A stretch of DNA of 64,000 nucleotides from Streptomyces viridochromogenes (GTDB taxonomy: Bacteria; Actinomycetota; Actinomycetes; Streptomycetales; Streptomycetaceae). The stretch's first letter is position 1. Every line of letters starts with the position of its first letter. The DNA is taken from the NCBI RefSeq assembly GCF_001270495.1, contig NZ_LGUR01000200.1, positions 1 through 64,000 on the forward strand. Reading direction: 5' to 3'. Shown piece by piece: positions 15,888-26,528 of the stretch. The translations under genes and the position numbers were made by a program. The notes below the pieces were generated by a model. The model saw only the letters and a list, made by a program, of their open reading frames with translations. It did no database searches and had not been told where the DNA came from.

Positions 15888-17156
15888 TCAGGACGGGTCG
15901 AGGACGACCGGGAGTTCCGCCAGCCCGCGGAAGGCGGGGAACGGCACGGTCATCCAGCGCGCGTCCTCCGGTGCCACGGCCAGGGTCATCCGGGGGAACC
16001 GGGCGAAGAGCGCGGTGAGGGCGAGCTGCATCTCCAGCCGGGCGAGCGGCGCGCCGATGCAGTAGTGCGGGCCGTAGCCGAAGGCGAGATGGGTCGCCTG
16101 GACGTTCGGGCGCCGGACGTCCATCTCGTCGGGCGCGGCGAACATCTCCGGGTCGCGGTTGGCCCCGGTGATCGAGATCTGGACGAGCGCACCCTTGGGG
16201 ATGAGGACGTCCCGGATCACGACGTCCTCCTTCGCGTGCCGGAAGGTCGAGTTCTCCACGGAGGTCTCGAACCGGAAGATCTCCTCGATGGCCGCGTTCA
16301 TGGAGTTCGCGTCCCGGAGCGCCAGTTCCTTCTGGTCCGGCCGGCTGAGCAGGTGGTAGACGGCGTTTCCGATCTGGTACGCCGTCGACTTGTGGCCCGC
16401 GAAGAGGAGCACCCACGCCGTCGAGACGAGTTCGTGGTCGGTGAGCGCGCCTTCCTGGTCCTGGGCCGTGACGAGTGCGCTGAGCAGACCTCCGTCGGGC
16501 TCCTGCCGCTTCCGCGCGCACAGGTCGACGAGATAGTCGCGCAGGTTTCCCTCGGCGATTTCCAGCTTCTTTCGCGCCTCCGGTCCGAAACCGGTCTGCG
16601 CGACGGTGGCGGACCATTCCTGGGCCTGCTTGCGCTCGTTCTCCGGAACGCCCAGGAGTTCACAGATCACATGCAGCGGCAGCGGGAAACAGAACTCGGG
16701 GAGCAGGTTCACCGCGCCCGACGTCGGGCATGCGTCGAGCAGTTCGTCGGTGATCTGCTGGACGCGCGTCCGCAGCGATTCCACTCTTTTCGGAGTGAAG
16801 GTGCTGCCGACGATTCTCCGGAGTCTGGTGTGCTTCGGGGGGTCCGAGAAGAGCATGTTGTCGTCGAGCGCGATCGACGAGTCGCCGAAGATGCGGTGGT
16901 AGGCGTCGATGGCGCCGTACATGTCCTTGCTCAGCCGCGGGTCGGCCAGGGCGGCCCGGGCGTCGTCATAACGCGTGATGAGGTACGTCTCGACACCGTG
17001 CGGCGGAGACAGCGGGCAGACCGGCGCCTTCTCCCTGAGCGCGGCGTACACGGGATGCGGGTTGGCCCGAAACTCCCGGGTGCAGTTCGAGGCCGCTGCC
17101 GCGGCCTCCTCGGGTGACAGTGCCTCGGATTCCTCGGATGCGAATGCTTGCGTCAT
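15888..17156 (-). CDS. Cytochrome P450, atypical I-helix
   Basis: Bacterial class I cytochrome P450 of 422 aa. Heme-binding motif FGYGPHYCIGAPLARLE (Cys366) and the ExxR helix (EEIFRFE) are intact; HTRLRRIV is the C-helix. The I-helix oxygen-activation motif reads LLFAGHKSTAYQ, where the usual form is AGHETT or AGHDTT: the acid is Lys and the Thr is Ser, so the proton-delivery pair is altered. The ATG at 17156 has GGGGA upstream. It is divergent from the FAD hydroxylase across 126 bp and coupled to the small SchA/CurD gene. Probable role: tailoring oxidation of the cluster's aromatic polyketide. The S. coelicolor whiE set, as I recall it, has no P450. Confidence 0.93.
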   Translation of the reverse strand: MTQAFASEESEALSPEEAAAAASNCTREFRANPHPVYAALREKAPVCPLSPPHGVETYLITRYDDARAALADPRLSKDMYGAIDAYHRIFGDSSIALDDNMLFSDPPKHTRLRRIVGSTFTPKRVESLRTRVQQITDELLDACPTSGAVNLLPEFCFPLPLHVICELLGVPENERKQAQEWSATVAQTGFGPEARKKLEIAEGNLRDYLVDLCARKRQEPDGGLLSALVTAQDQEGALTDHELVSTAWVLLFAGHKSTAYQIGNAVYHLLSRPDQKELALRDANSMNAAIEEIFRFETSVENSTFRHAKEDVVIRDVLIPKGALVQISITGANRDPEMFAAPDEMDVRRPNVQATHLAFGYGPHYCIGAPLARLEMQLALTALFARFPRMTLAVAPEDARWMTVPFPAFRGLAELPVVLDPS

Positions 17157-17282
17157 GACTGGTCCCCGGGTCGGCGTGAATTTCCGTGGTCGGTGCCACA
17201 GTTTCCCGGGCGACAGGGCGTCGCAAACGGTGCTGGTCCATATGGGTCGGCTCGCCGGATGACGTGTGTGTGACAGTCCTCC
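17157..17282. promoter_or_regulatory. Divergent promoter region, P450 versus FAD hydroxylase
   Basis: The 126 bp between two divergent starts must contain both promoters. I see no perfect operator or consensus -35/-10 pair. No cluster-specific activator gene lies nearby, so control by developmental sigma factors, as for whiE, is the best guess. Confidence 0.4.
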
Positions 17283-18956
17283 TTGGTAAACATCGTCGAC
17301 GTGAGCGGACACGAAGCGGAATCTGTACCAGTTCTCATCGTCGGCGGTTCCCTGGTGGGTCTTTCCACTTCGGTTTTCCTTGGGCGCCTCGGAATTGAGC
17401 ACATGCTCGTGGAGCGGCATGCCGGGACATCGACGCATCCGCGTGGCCGCGGCAACAACGTGCGCACCATGGAGATCTACCGGACCGCCGGCCTGGAGTC
17501 GCGTATCCGGGCGGCAGCCAGCGTTCTCGCCGGGAACGACGGCATTCTCCAGGTCGACAGACTCACCGGGACGCAGCGCCGCTGGATCGTCGGGGACATC
17601 TCCGGAGGCATGGACATCTCCCGGGTGAGTTCCTCGGACTGGTGCCTGTGCAGCCAGAACGACCTCGAACCGGTGCTGCTGGAGTACACCCGCGAGCAGG
17701 GTGCCGACATCCGCTTCAACTCGGAGCTGCTCTCCTTCACCGAGCACGCGGACGGCGTACGGGCGCAGATCAGGAACCGGGAATCCGGCGAGACCTACAC
17801 GGTGGACGCCGGGTACCTGGTGGCCGCCGACGGCCCCCGCAGCCCCGTCCGGGGCCACCTGGGGATCGGCCAGTCGGGGCCGGGAGAGCTGTTCCACAAC
17901 GTCAGCGTGACGTTCCGCAGCAGGACCCTGCAGAACCACGTCGGAGACAGGCGGTTCGTCGTCTGCTACGTCACCGACCCCGACGGGGAAGGCGCCTTGC
18001 TGCCGGTGGACAACAAGGAGCGATGGGTGATCCACGTTCCCTGGTACCCCGATCGCGGCGAGGAGTTGGAGGACTTCACCGACGAACGGCTGACGGCACA
18101 CATCCGCGCCGCCGTCGGAGCGCCGGACATCGACGTCGAGATCACCGGCAAGGCGCCCTGGCACGCCTCGAAGCGGGTGGCCGACAGCTACGGCGCCGGC
18201 CGCGTCTTCCTGGCCGGCGACTCGGCCCACGAGATGCCGCCCACCGGGGCGTTCGGCTCCAACACCGGGATCCAGGACGCCCACAACCTCGCCTGGAAGC
18301 TCGCCGCGGTACTGCGCGGCTGGGCCTGCCCCTCGTTGCTCGACAGCTACGAGCTCGAACGACGGCCCGTCGCCCTCGCGACCGGCACACGCGCGTGCGT
18401 GCAGGCGGCCGACGAACAGCACCCGGGGTTCAGTCCCGCCGCCGGACGCAACAACGACCCGGCTGACCTGATGACCGTCGCCCTCTGCTACCGGTACGCG
18501 TCGAACGCCGTGGTGGGTGCCCACGCGGAGCAGCCGATCGTCCCCGACACCTTCCAGCTGGGGGGTGAGCCGGGCAGCCGCGCGCCCCACATGTGGGTGA
18601 TGCGAGGGGACAGCAGGATCTCCACGCTCGACCTGTACGAGCGTTCCTTCGTACTGCTCGCCGGGTCCGGCGGGCAGAAGTGGCGCAGCGCCGTGGAGAA
18701 GGCCTCCCTGAACCTGGGCGTCCCGGTGGAGGCGTATCTCGTGGGAACGGGACCCGATCACGACCTCGCCCCCGATACGGACGCCGACTGGGCGGAGCTG
18801 CACGGCACGGCCGAGGACGGTGCCCTGCTCGTGCGCCCGGACGGATTCGTCGCCTGGCGGGCGGACGCCGCGATGCCGGACGCCGATCGCGTGCTGACGA
18901 ACGTGCTGCAGAGCGTGCTCTGCCGCGAGGGCGCTCCGCTGGATGTGCCGCGATAG
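17283..18956 (+). CDS. FAD-dependent aromatic polyketide hydroxylase
   Basis: Flavoprotein monooxygenase of about 557 aa in the class A phenol-hydroxylase/PgaE-like family, related to the hydroxylase of spore-pigment clusters (whiE ORFVIII). FAD-binding N-terminus VPVLIVGGSLVGLSTSVFLG (about 15-34), the DG motif in YLVAADGPRSPVRGHLG, and the second FAD motif RVFLAGDSAHEMPPTGAFG followed by NTGIQDAHNLAWKLA. The C-terminal thioredoxin-like domain (about 430-557) lacks a catalytic Cys pair. Start codons possible are TTG at 17283 and GTG at 17301; neither has a good ribosome site, so the start is uncertain by six residues. It is followed by the amidohydrolase on the same strand. Confidence 0.9.
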   Translation: MVNIVDVSGHEAESVPVLIVGGSLVGLSTSVFLGRLGIEHMLVERHAGTSTHPRGRGNNVRTMEIYRTAGLESRIRAAASVLAGNDGILQVDRLTGTQRRWIVGDISGGMDISRVSSSDWCLCSQNDLEPVLLEYTREQGADIRFNSELLSFTEHADGVRAQIRNRESGETYTVDAGYLVAADGPRSPVRGHLGIGQSGPGELFHNVSVTFRSRTLQNHVGDRRFVVCYVTDPDGEGALLPVDNKERWVIHVPWYPDRGEELEDFTDERLTAHIRAAVGAPDIDVEITGKAPWHASKRVADSYGAGRVFLAGDSAHEMPPTGAFGSNTGIQDAHNLAWKLAAVLRGWACPSLLDSYELERRPVALATGTRACVQAADEQHPGFSPAAGRNNDPADLMTVALCYRYASNAVVGAHAEQPIVPDTFQLGGEPGSRAPHMWVMRGDSRISTLDLYERSFVLLAGSGGQKWRSAVEKASLNLGVPVEAYLVGTGPDHDLAPDTDADWAELHGTAEDGALLVRPDGFVAWRADAAMPDADRVLTNVLQSVLCREGAPLDVPR

Positions 18957-18978
18957 GCCGTCGACCGTCCGCGGGCCC

Positions 18979-19045
18979 GTCGTGGTTGGTCGCGCCCTCG
19001 CGGCGGAGCCGCACATCGGTACAGCCCCGCGCCCCCGAGGGGCGC
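18979..19045. repeat. Short dispersed intergenic element (copy 1)
   Basis: This stretch opens with GTCGTGGTTGGTCGCG and has a small hairpin GCGGC-GGA-GCCGC at its centre. The same order of blocks recurs at 56313-56365. It lies between the hydroxylase stop and the amidohydrolase start and codes for nothing. It resembles a dispersed repeat common between Streptomyces genes. Confidence 0.55.
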
Positions 19046-19090
19046 TGCCGAACCGTCCGCCATCCCACACCGAACGACTAGGACACCGTT

Positions 19091-20059
19091 ATGACCCTTG
19101 CCGGACGCATCGACGTCCATCACCACTTCACCGCCCCGGCCTGGCTGGACTGGGCCGAGGCCCGCGGTGTCGTCAGCCGCGAGAAGCTGCCCTGGTGGAC
19201 CCGCTGGGACCTGAACGCGGCGCTGGAGATCATGGACAAGACGGGGATCGCCACCTCCGTCATGACCGTGGCGATGCTGGGCCGGCTGCGGGAGCGCGCC
19301 GAGCGCCAGGAGAGCGCACGGGTCGCCCTGCGGGCGGCGGCCGACGTCGTCGAGGCCAACCCCGCGCGGTTCGCCTTCTTCACCCCCGTCTTCCTCGACG
19401 ACCCGGAGCTCTCCTCGTGGAGCGTGCGGCACGGTCTCGACGAGCTCGGGGCGATCGGGGTGTCCACCCGGACCAGCGTCAACGGTGTCTTCCTCGGTGA
19501 CGAGTCGCACGACCGTCTGCTGCGGGAGCTGAACGAACGGTCCGCGGTCATCAGCACGCACCCCATGGAGGTGGCGGTCCCCGGCAAGGACGGCGGCGAG
19601 GGGCTCCCGGGCACGCCGCCCTTCGTGTGCGACTTCCTGCTGGACACCACGCGTGCGGCCATCAACCTCATCAGGAACGGCACCCTGGACCGCTATCCGA
19701 ACCTCAGCTTCATCCTTCCGCACGGAGGGGGCTTCCTCCCCTACATGGCCACCCGGCTCGACCTCTTCGGCGGGCGGATCAACCCGCCGATCGAGCCCGG
19801 CCGGGTCCATGACTACCTGCACCGGTTCTACTTCGACACCGCCGGCCCCATGTCGCCCTCGGCGACGCCCACCCTGCTGGCCGCGGTCGATCCCGACCGC
19901 ATCCTCTTCGGCACCGACTGGCCGCCCACCCCCGCGCACGTCATCGTCGACAGCGTGACACCCGCCCTGGACAGCGACCCCTTCCTCTCGGAACAGCAAC
20001 TCCAGGGCATCAACCGGGAGAACGCGCTGCGACTGATGCCCGGGCTCGCGGGCCGTTGA
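19091..20059 (+). CDS. Amidohydrolase-family protein, putative decarboxylase
   Basis: Metal-dependent amidohydrolase_2 (ACMSD/resorcylate decarboxylase-like) protein of 322 aa. The metal ligand motif RIDVHHHF at residues 6-13 gives the H-x-H pair; further candidate ligands are in STHPME (about 157), ILPHGGG (about 212) and the Asp of FGTDWPP (about 276). This subfamily mostly removes carboxyl groups from aromatic or unsaturated acids without oxygen. In a type II polyketide cluster the natural proposal is decarboxylation of the terminal acid of the cyclised chain. The ATG at 19091 has AGGA upstream. A strong terminator follows. Substrate and reaction are inference. Confidence 0.87.
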   Translation: MTLAGRIDVHHHFTAPAWLDWAEARGVVSREKLPWWTRWDLNAALEIMDKTGIATSVMTVAMLGRLRERAERQESARVALRAAADVVEANPARFAFFTPVFLDDPELSSWSVRHGLDELGAIGVSTRTSVNGVFLGDESHDRLLRELNERSAVISTHPMEVAVPGKDGGEGLPGTPPFVCDFLLDTTRAAINLIRNGTLDRYPNLSFILPHGGGFLPYMATRLDLFGGRINPPIEPGRVHDYLHRFYFDTAGPMSPSATPTLLAAVDPDRILFGTDWPPTPAHVIVDSVTPALDSDPFLSEQQLQGINRENALRLMPGLAGR

Positions 20060-20070
20060 GGCGCACGAGA

Positions 20071-20100
20071 AGGCCGCCGCCCACGCTCGGGCGGCGGCCT
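20071..20100. terminator. Bidirectional terminator between converging cluster halves
   Basis: A 12-bp perfect stem (AGGCCGCCGCCC at 20071-20082, complement at 20089-20100) with a 6-nt loop separates the amidohydrolase stop from the cyclase stop at 20111, serving both converging operons. Confidence 0.85.
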
Positions 20101-20110
20101 CCGTGTTCGC

Positions 20111-21142
<1,032 letters not shown>

Positions 21143-21165
21143 ACGGGTTCTCCTTGTTGTTCTGT

Positions 21166-22413
21166 TCAGGCGGCGGATCCGGGGCCGCGACGCAACACGA
21201 GCGCCGCGTTGGAGCCCATGAGTCCCCGGCTGAGGACCAGGGCGGTGCGGAGCTCGGCCGGGCGTGCCGTGGCGGTCACCAGGTCGATGTCGTGGCAGAT
21301 GTCGAAGACGCCCGGCGTCGGCGGTATCTGCCCGTGCTCCATGGCCTGCACCGCGGCCACGATGTCCAGCAGGGGTGCCCCGCAGTACGACCGCCCGATG
21401 CCGGTCTTGGGGGCGGTCACCGGCACCCGGGTGCCGTGCGGGCCGAGGGCGTCGGCGAGGGCGAGGGCCTCCGCGCGGTCCGCCTCGGGTACGCCCATCG
21501 CGTCGGCGAAGACCACGTCGATCTCCTCCGGCGCGCAGCCGGCCTCGTCGAGGGCGCCGCGGATGGCGTGCGCGAGTCCCTCACGCGACCGGTCCCAGCG
21601 CGAGGCGCCGGTGAAGGTGGCGGCGTGTCCGGCCACGGTGGCCCGGACGAACGCGTCCCGGCGCCGGGCCCGCTCCAGGTCCTCCACGACCAGCACGGCA
21701 CCGCCCTCGGCGGGCACGAAACCGCAGGCCGCCGAGGTGAAGGGGCGGTAGGCGCGGGTCGGGTCCTCGACGGTGCTGAGCTCGGGGTAGCCGAGCTGGC
21801 AGACCCCCGAGTAGGGGGCGAGCGGCGCCTCGGCGGCCCCGACCACGACCACGTCCGTTCCCCGGTGCACGGCGCGGGCGGCGTGCGCGACGGCGTCCAG
21901 GCCGCCCGCCTCGTCGCTGGCCACCACTCCGCAGGGGCCCTTGAAGCCCTTGCGGATGGAGATCTGGCCGGTGCTGGCCGCGTAGAACCAGGCGATGGAC
22001 TGGTACGGCCCGACGAACCGGGATCCCTGTCCCCACAGCTTCTGAAGTTCCCGCTGCCCGAACTCACCGCCGCCGGACCCGGCCGCGGTGACCACCCCGA
22101 CGGAGTACGGCGAGTCGGCGGCGCTGCTGCTCAGCCCCGCGTCCTGGAGGGCGGCGTCGGCGGCGGCCAGCGCGAAGTGGGTGAACTTGTCGGTCTGGAC
22201 GAGGAAGGTCTCCTCGATCAGGGCCGAGGGGTCGAATCCCCGGACCTCGCCGGCGACCCGGAGCGGAAGGTGCTCGCAGCCGTCCCGGGTGACCCGGTCC
22301 AGTACGCTCTCGCCCTCCTTGACGGACTTCCAGTAGGTGTCCGCGTCCAGGCCGTTGGGCGCGACCACGCCGAGGCCGGTGACCGCGGTGTGCCGGGTGT
22401 GTGGACCACTCAT
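21166..22413 (-). CDS. Chain-length factor (KS-beta)
   Basis: Ketosynthase-beta subunit of 415 aa that pairs with the KS to set chain length. It keeps the thiolase fold ([20 protein letters not shown]) but the catalytic Cys is absent: the aligned segment reads [15 protein letters not shown], with Glu168 where most chain-length factors have Gln. The ATG at 22413 overlaps the KS stop by 4 bp (ATGA) and has GGAGGAG upstream, so the two subunits are made in equal amounts. WhiE-type pairs make about C24 chains; length cannot be read directly from this sequence. Confidence 0.93.
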   Translation of the reverse strand: MSGPHTRHTAVTGLGVVAPNGLDADTYWKSVKEGESVLDRVTRDGCEHLPLRVAGEVRGFDPSALIEETFLVQTDKFTHFALAAADAALQDAGLSSSAADSPYSVGVVTAAGSGGGEFGQRELQKLWGQGSRFVGPYQSIAWFYAASTGQISIRKGFKGPCGVVASDEAGGLDAVAHAARAVHRGTDVVVVGAAEAPLAPYSGVCQLGYPELSTVEDPTRAYRPFTSAACGFVPAEGGAVLVVEDLERARRRDAFVRATVAGHAATFTGASRWDRSREGLAHAIRGALDEAGCAPEEIDVVFADAMGVPEADRAEALALADALGPHGTRVPVTAPKTGIGRSYCGAPLLDIVAAVQAMEHGQIPPTPGVFDICHDIDLVTATARPAELRTALVLSRGLMGSNAALVLRRGPGSAA

Positions 22414-23681
22414 CGTCGTCTCCTCCCACTCGGCCCCGTCAGGAGCACCGCGGACTGGAACCCGCCGAAGCCGCTGCCCACGGAGAGCACGTTGTCGAGC
22501 CTGCGCGGGCGGGCGGTGCGCGGGACGTAGTCCAGGTCGCACTCGGGGTCCGGGGTCTCGTAGTTCGCCGTCGGCGGCACCACCTGCCGGGCCAGGGCGA
22601 GCACACAGGCGACGACCTCGATCGCGCCGATCGCGCCGAGCGAGTGGCCCACCATGGACTTGATCGAGCTCATGGGCGTGTCGTAGGCGTGGGCGCCCAG
22701 CGACTTCTTGACCGCGGCGGTCTCGTGCCGGTCGTTCTGGCGGGTGCCCGAGCCGTGCGCGTTGACGTAGTCGATCTCCGTGGGGTCCACGCGCGCGTGG
22801 TTGAGCGTGTCGTCGATGGCCCGGGCCATCTCCAGGCCCTCACAGGTCAGTCCGGTCATGTGGTAGGCGTTGCCGAAGGTGGCGTAGCCGCCGATCTCGC
22901 AGTAGATGTGCGCGCCGCGCGCGCGGGCGTGCTCCAGGTCCTCCAGGACGAGTACGGCGGCGCCCTCGCCCATGACGAAGCCGTCGCGCCGCGCGTCGAA
23001 GGGGCGGGAGGCGTGCTCCGGGTCGTCGTTGTTGGGCGACGTGGCCTTGATGGCGTCGAAGCAGGCCATGGTGATCGGGGAGATCGGGGAGTCCGAGGCC
23101 CCGGCTATGCAGATGTCGGCGCGGCCCTCCTCGATGGTGTGGAAGGCGTAGCCCACCGCGTCGAGTCCGGAGGTGCAGCCGGTGGAGACGGTCTGCACCG
23201 GGCCCTGGGCGCCGAACCGCTCCGCGACGTCGGCCGCGAGCGTGCTGGGCGAGAACGCCCGGTGCAGTTGCGGCTCGGCGGCGCGGTGGTCGACGTCCCA
23301 GCGCTGTCCCCGTTCGCTGACCAGGACGTAGTCGTGCTCCAGGCGGGTCGTGCCGCCGACCGCGCTGCCCAGGGAAACGGCCACCCGCCAGGGATCCTCC
23401 GCGGCGAAGTCGACACCGCTGTCGGTGACGGCCTCCTGCGCGGCGACGAGGGCGAACTGTATGTACCGGTCGGCGCGTTCGACGACGTCGGGGGCGAGGC
23501 CGTGCGCGAGCGGGTCGAAGTCGCACTCGGCGGCTATCCGGGACCGCAGCCCCTCGGGGTCGAACAGGGTGATCCCACGGGTCGCCGTACGGCCGTTGGA
23601 GAGCAGGTCCCAGAACGCCGGCACGCCGATCCCGCCGGGGGCGACCACACCTATGCCGGTGACCGCCACGCGCCGGGTCAT
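22410..23681 (-). CDS. Ketosynthase (KS-alpha) of type II polyketide synthase
   Basis: Beta-ketoacyl synthase alpha subunit of 423 aa, the catalytic condensing enzyme. Active-site Cys169 lies in [18 protein letters not shown]; the two catalytic histidines are in [16 protein letters not shown] and [12 protein letters not shown]. The N-terminus [17 protein letters not shown] is standard. The ATG at 23681 overlaps the cupin stop by 4 bp. Its order after a cupin and before the CLF is that of whiE ORFII-ORFIII-ORFIV, which supports spore-pigment type rather than an antibiotic-type cluster. Confidence 0.96.
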   Translation of the reverse strand: MTRRVAVTGIGVVAPGGIGVPAFWDLLSNGRTATRGITLFDPEGLRSRIAAECDFDPLAHGLAPDVVERADRYIQFALVAAQEAVTDSGVDFAAEDPWRVAVSLGSAVGGTTRLEHDYVLVSERGQRWDVDHRAAEPQLHRAFSPSTLAADVAERFGAQGPVQTVSTGCTSGLDAVGYAFHTIEEGRADICIAGASDSPISPITMACFDAIKATSPNNDDPEHASRPFDARRDGFVMGEGAAVLVLEDLEHARARGAHIYCEIGGYATFGNAYHMTGLTCEGLEMARAIDDTLNHARVDPTEIDYVNAHGSGTRQNDRHETAAVKKSLGAHAYDTPMSSIKSMVGHSLGAIGAIEVVACVLALARQVVPPTANYETPDPECDLDYVPRTARPRRLDNVLSVGSGFGGFQSAVLLTGPSGRRRR

Positions 23682-24142
23682 GACAGCACCCCTGGGCGTT
23701 CCGGCTGCGCACCCTCCTCCTGGACGAGCGGGTACGCCTGGACGTCGTCGCTGATCTCCGGGGCCTCGGTGTCGACGTGGCCGAGCTTCGGGTTCGGTGC
23801 GAGGGGGCCCAGATGGAAGACCATGCGGGCTTCCTCGTCGCCGACGTTGCGGAAGCGGTGCCGCATGTCGACAGGGATCATGAGGCCCTGGTCGGAACGA
23901 AGGGGAAACGTTTCTCCGTCCAGGTCGACCTCCAGCCGGCCCTCGACGACGTAGATGAACTCCTCGGAGTACGGGTGGTAGTGCTCGCTGATGCGTTCGC
24001 CGGGCCGGATGATGGCCAGGCCCATGAAGCCGCTGGTGGCACCCACCGTGACAGGGGTGAGCAGGGTGCGCAGGTCGCCGCCGCGCTTGCGGTTGGGCTC
24101 GATCTCTTTGAGGTCCACGACGCGCGGGCGCATCTTGTCCAT
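23678..24142 (-). CDS. Cupin-domain protein (WhiE ORFII type)
   Basis: Single-cupin protein of 154 aa found in spore-pigment clusters. The two metal-binding cupin motifs are present: [21 protein letters not shown] (about 48-68) and [28 protein letters not shown] (about 86-113). The His/Glu ligands are retained, so metal binding is likely; the reaction is unknown, with oxidative or cyclase-assisting roles suggested for relatives. The ATG at 24142 has GGAGACAG upstream. It overlaps the KS gene by 4 bp at its 3' end and follows the SchA/CurD gene by 98 bp. Confidence 0.9.
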   Translation of the reverse strand: MDKMRPRVVDLKEIEPNRKRGGDLRTLLTPVTVGATSGFMGLAIIRPGERISEHYHPYSEEFIYVVEGRLEVDLDGETFPLRSDQGLMIPVDMRHRFRNVGDEEARMVFHLGPLAPNPKLGHVDTEAPEISDDVQAYPLVQEEGAQPERPGVLS

Positions 24143-24240
24143 GGTCTGTCTCCATGTCGTTCGGTGGGGTGTGGTCCGTGTGCGGGTCCGTGTGGCGGGT
24201 CCCTGCGTGGGCCGGTGCGGGCCTGAGCCGGCCTGTGCGG

Positions 24241-25350
24241 TCAGGACTGCGCGGCCCTGCGGTCCGTGATCAGCGCCATGTCGGCGTGGGTCAGGAGGCG
24301 GGTCGCCTCCCGTGCGCTCGCGAGCCGTCCCTCGACACCGAGGGCGTCACCGTCGAGCAGCCGTGCCAGCACGGCGGCCTTCCTCGGGCCGTGGATGCCG
24401 AGCGCCGGCACCGGATCGGCTTCGGGATCACCCCGTACGTCGATGAGGCGGACGACGATGTCCTCCCGCTGGAAGACGGTGCTGCGGTGCACGGGGCCGG
24501 CCGGGTCGGCCGCCGCGGTCTCGTCCTGTTGGGAGAGGAGCCGGGCCAGTGCCATCCCGCAGCCCTCTTTGGCCGGGTAGTAGAGGGCGTGTCGCGTGAG
24601 GTCGGCGGGCTCCGGGCCGCCGCGCGCCACGTGGTGGACGGGCGGCATGGCGGCGCGGGCGAAGAAGGTCCGGGCGGACTCGGGGTCGGTCAGATCCCGG
24701 TGCTGCTCCAGATGCGGGTTGAGGGCCTCCTCGACGGCCCGTACCTCGGGCTGCCGCGAGACGTGGCGCAACGCCGCCATCAGGTCGCCCTCGACCTCGA
24801 CGGTGCGGACGACACGGTTGCCGTGCATGAACAGGGTGGTGCGGCGCAGGCGCGTGGTGTCGTCCACGCGGGCCTCGGGCGGGGCGTATCCGGCGAGGAT
24901 CTCGGCGACCTTGGACTCGGAGCCGGGCTTGACGGTGAAGGTCAGGGCGTGGCGGACGACCCCGTCGCCGACGCGTACGTGTCTTTGTAGTCCGCCGGGT
25001 TGTGGGCGGGCGCCGCCGGTCTCGCGGACGATGGCGTACCGCATCGAGCGGAGCTCACGGGCGCAGCGCGTCAGGGGCCGGACCGTCTCGATGTGCTCGT
25101 CACTGTTCACCCAGGCGTGGTACGGCGGGGCGGTGGCCCATTCGCTCGTGATGAGCCACTGGGACGGGTTCTCCAGGGACTGGCACAGCTGGTCACCGAG
25201 GTGACCGGGAACCGACGCGACACGGTCGCGCATCTGCTCGTACGCGTCCAGGAACTGTTGCTCGGCGCCTTCGTGAAGGTCGACCAGCAGGAGGACTCGC
25301 ATCCTGGAGCCGTCGAACGCCGACTGGGATGTGTAGGGCGAAGTGGTCAT
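24241..25350 (-). CDS. Three-unit SchA/CurD-family protein (WhiE ORFI type)
   Basis: First gene of the pigment operon, 369 aa. An N-terminal ABM-like domain (about 16-112, [21 protein letters not shown] to [12 protein letters not shown]) is followed by two related SchA/CurD domains (about 130-215, [22 protein letters not shown]; and about 245-330, [19 protein letters not shown]). The first domain is homologous to the free-standing 107-aa protein at 15554. The ATG at 25350 has GAAGGAAGG upstream; the longer open frame to 25434 lacks one. Function is unknown although the family marks spore-pigment clusters. The promoter of the whole operon must lie upstream, in the 25351-25890 gap. Confidence 0.86.
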   Translation of the reverse strand: MTTSPYTSQSAFDGSRMRVLLLVDLHEGAEQQFLDAYEQMRDRVASVPGHLGDQLCQSLENPSQWLITSEWATAPPYHAWVNSDEHIETVRPLTRCARELRSMRYAIVRETGGARPQPGGLQRHVRVGDGVVRHALTFTVKPGSESKVAEILAGYAPPEARVDDTTRLRRTTLFMHGNRVVRTVEVEGDLMAALRHVSRQPEVRAVEEALNPHLEQHRDLTDPESARTFFARAAMPPVHHVARGGPEPADLTRHALYYPAKEGCGMALARLLSQQDETAAADPAGPVHRSTVFQREDIVVRLIDVRGDPEADPVPALGIHGPRKAAVLARLLDGDALGVEGRLASAREATRLLTHADMALITDRRAAQS

Positions 25351-25890
25351 CCGGCAGACCCTTCCTTCGCGGGAGCAAGCGGCGGCCGTCCTCGTCCACC
25401 AGCGCGAACGCGGGTTCCGGCCCTGAGCCTTCATCGTGGGTCAGGGCCCTGGGGTCCGCGAGCCACGCGGGCCAATTGAGGGAACTGGGCGCGAGGGGGT
25501 GGCCGCCGGGTGTCGACGCCTTGTCAGGCGGGGCCGGGGGGCGGCATGTGGCGCGGGATGAGTGGGGGTTGGGTGAGGTTCGCGCCACGGCATGCCTGCG
25601 GCGGCCCGTTGCGGTGCGTGGGGGTTCGCGGCTGTGCCTGCGGCGGCCCGTTGCTCTCCGGTGGGGTGCGCGTAGCGCCTGCGGGGGGGGGTGGGTCGGG
25701 GCCGCGTCGGGGGGTGTCCGTCCTCGGTCCGGTGGGCCGGCGTACTGCCAGGAGGTCCTGTTACTTGACACCGGACTCTTCGGGCAGGCCCCCCCCCCGA
25801 CACGTCCCCCCGCCGCCGTGGGCGACTGCGGCGCCGCGGGGGTTCCCGGCTGGGAGCGAAGTCCCCGTTCAGAAAGGGGACTTGTGGTGG
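25351..25890. other. Gene-free repeat-rich region upstream of the pigment operon
   Basis: A 540-bp stretch with no credible gene: open frames on both strands are Pro/Arg/Gly-rich and lack ribosome sites. It holds a 20-bp direct repeat (25593 and 25635), runs of nine or more G at about 25682 and of C at about 25790, and should carry the pigment operon promoter near its left end. This is probably one edge of the inserted cluster. Confidence 0.55.
25593..25654. repeat. Direct repeat, 20 bp, two copies
   Basis: The sequence TGCCTGCGGCGGCCCGTTGC occurs at 25593-25612 and again at 25635-25654, with related GGGGTTCGCG blocks around it. It looks like local duplication in non-coding DNA rather than an operator. 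Confidence 0.6.
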
Positions 25891-26187
25891 CTACTCGGCG
25901 AGGTGGCGTTCTACCGTCTCCACCTTGGACGTGAGGCCGTCGGTTACGCCGGGGCGGATGTCGGCCTTGAGGACCAGGGAGACGCGCGGGGCTCGGGCCT
26001 CTACGGCGGCCACGGCTCGTTTGACCACGTCCATGACCTGGTCCCAGCTCTCGCCCTCGATGGAGGTGAACATCGCGTCGGTGCGGTTGGGCAGGCCGGA
26101 CTCGCGGACCACGCGGACGGCGTCGGCGACGTACTCCCCCACGTCCTCGCCGACGCCGAGCGGGGTCACGGAAAACGCGACGATCAT
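25891..26187 (-). CDS. MTH1187-family thiamine-binding-like protein
   Basis: Small ferredoxin-like protein of 98 aa in the MTH1187/YkoF-like family; some members bind thiamine or its precursors. Key segments: [55 protein letters not shown] and [13 protein letters not shown]. The ATG at 26187 overlaps the stop of the upstream DUF3817 gene (ATGA), so the two are co-translated. Actual ligand is not known here and no thiamine genes are nearby. Confidence 0.85.
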   Translation of the reverse strand: MIVAFSVTPLGVGEDVGEYVADAVRVVRESGLPNRTDAMFTSIEGESWDQVMDVVKRAVAAVEARAPRVSLVLKADIRPGVTDGLTSKVETVERHLAE

Positions 26188-26528
26188 GCGTTGACGATGC
26201 CTTCCTTGCGGGCGCGGGAGGCGATGACCGCGTTCTCGGCCTCGCGCTTGAGCTTCCGGTCGGCGAAGAAGCCGCCGGTCGGCAGGACAGAGAGGACGAA
26301 GTAGAGCGCCGCGGTCTTCAGCGACCACTTGGTGCGGTTCCAGGCGTCCGCCCAGAAGATCACGTAGAGGATGAAGAGGATGCCGTGGACCGCGCCCATC
26401 ACGGGTACCGCGTTGAAGTCCGTGGTCCGCTTCAGCACCGAGCAGACGAGGAGGAGCAGGAACGACACCGCCTCGGGGGCAGAGACGAGGCGGAGGCGGC
26501 GGAGGGCGGTGGCGGTCTTGATGTCCAC
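26184..26528 (-). CDS. DUF3817 membrane protein (copy B)
   Basis: Integral membrane protein of 114 aa, paralogous to the gene at 14571. Hydrophobic segments at about 17-33 ([16 protein letters not shown]), 43-60 ([15 protein letters not shown]) and 70-88 ([18 protein letters not shown]), then the conserved DRKLKRE. The start is a GTG at 26528 with AAGGTGA upstream. It is coupled to the MTH1187 gene by a 4-bp overlap. The two DUF3817 genes bracket the MarR gene and the pigment cluster. Function unknown. Confidence 0.85.
   Translation of the reverse strand: MDIKTATALRRLRLVSAPEAVSFLLLLVCSVLKRTTDFNAVPVMGAVHGILFILYVIFWADAWNRTKWSLKTAALYFVLSVLPTGGFFADRKLKREAENAVIASRARKEGIVNA

Noticed and set aside
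15888..19070. Apparent 1060-aa protein containing the P450
   Set aside because: The upstream 638 residues are the antisense of the FAD hydroxylase; the P450 starts at 17156 with its own ribosome site, so there is no fusion.
25441..25803. Possible small gene between the pigment operon and the MTH1187 gene
   Set aside because: Pro/Arg/Thr-rich translation, no ribosome site, competing frames on both strands and repeat content argue against coding.
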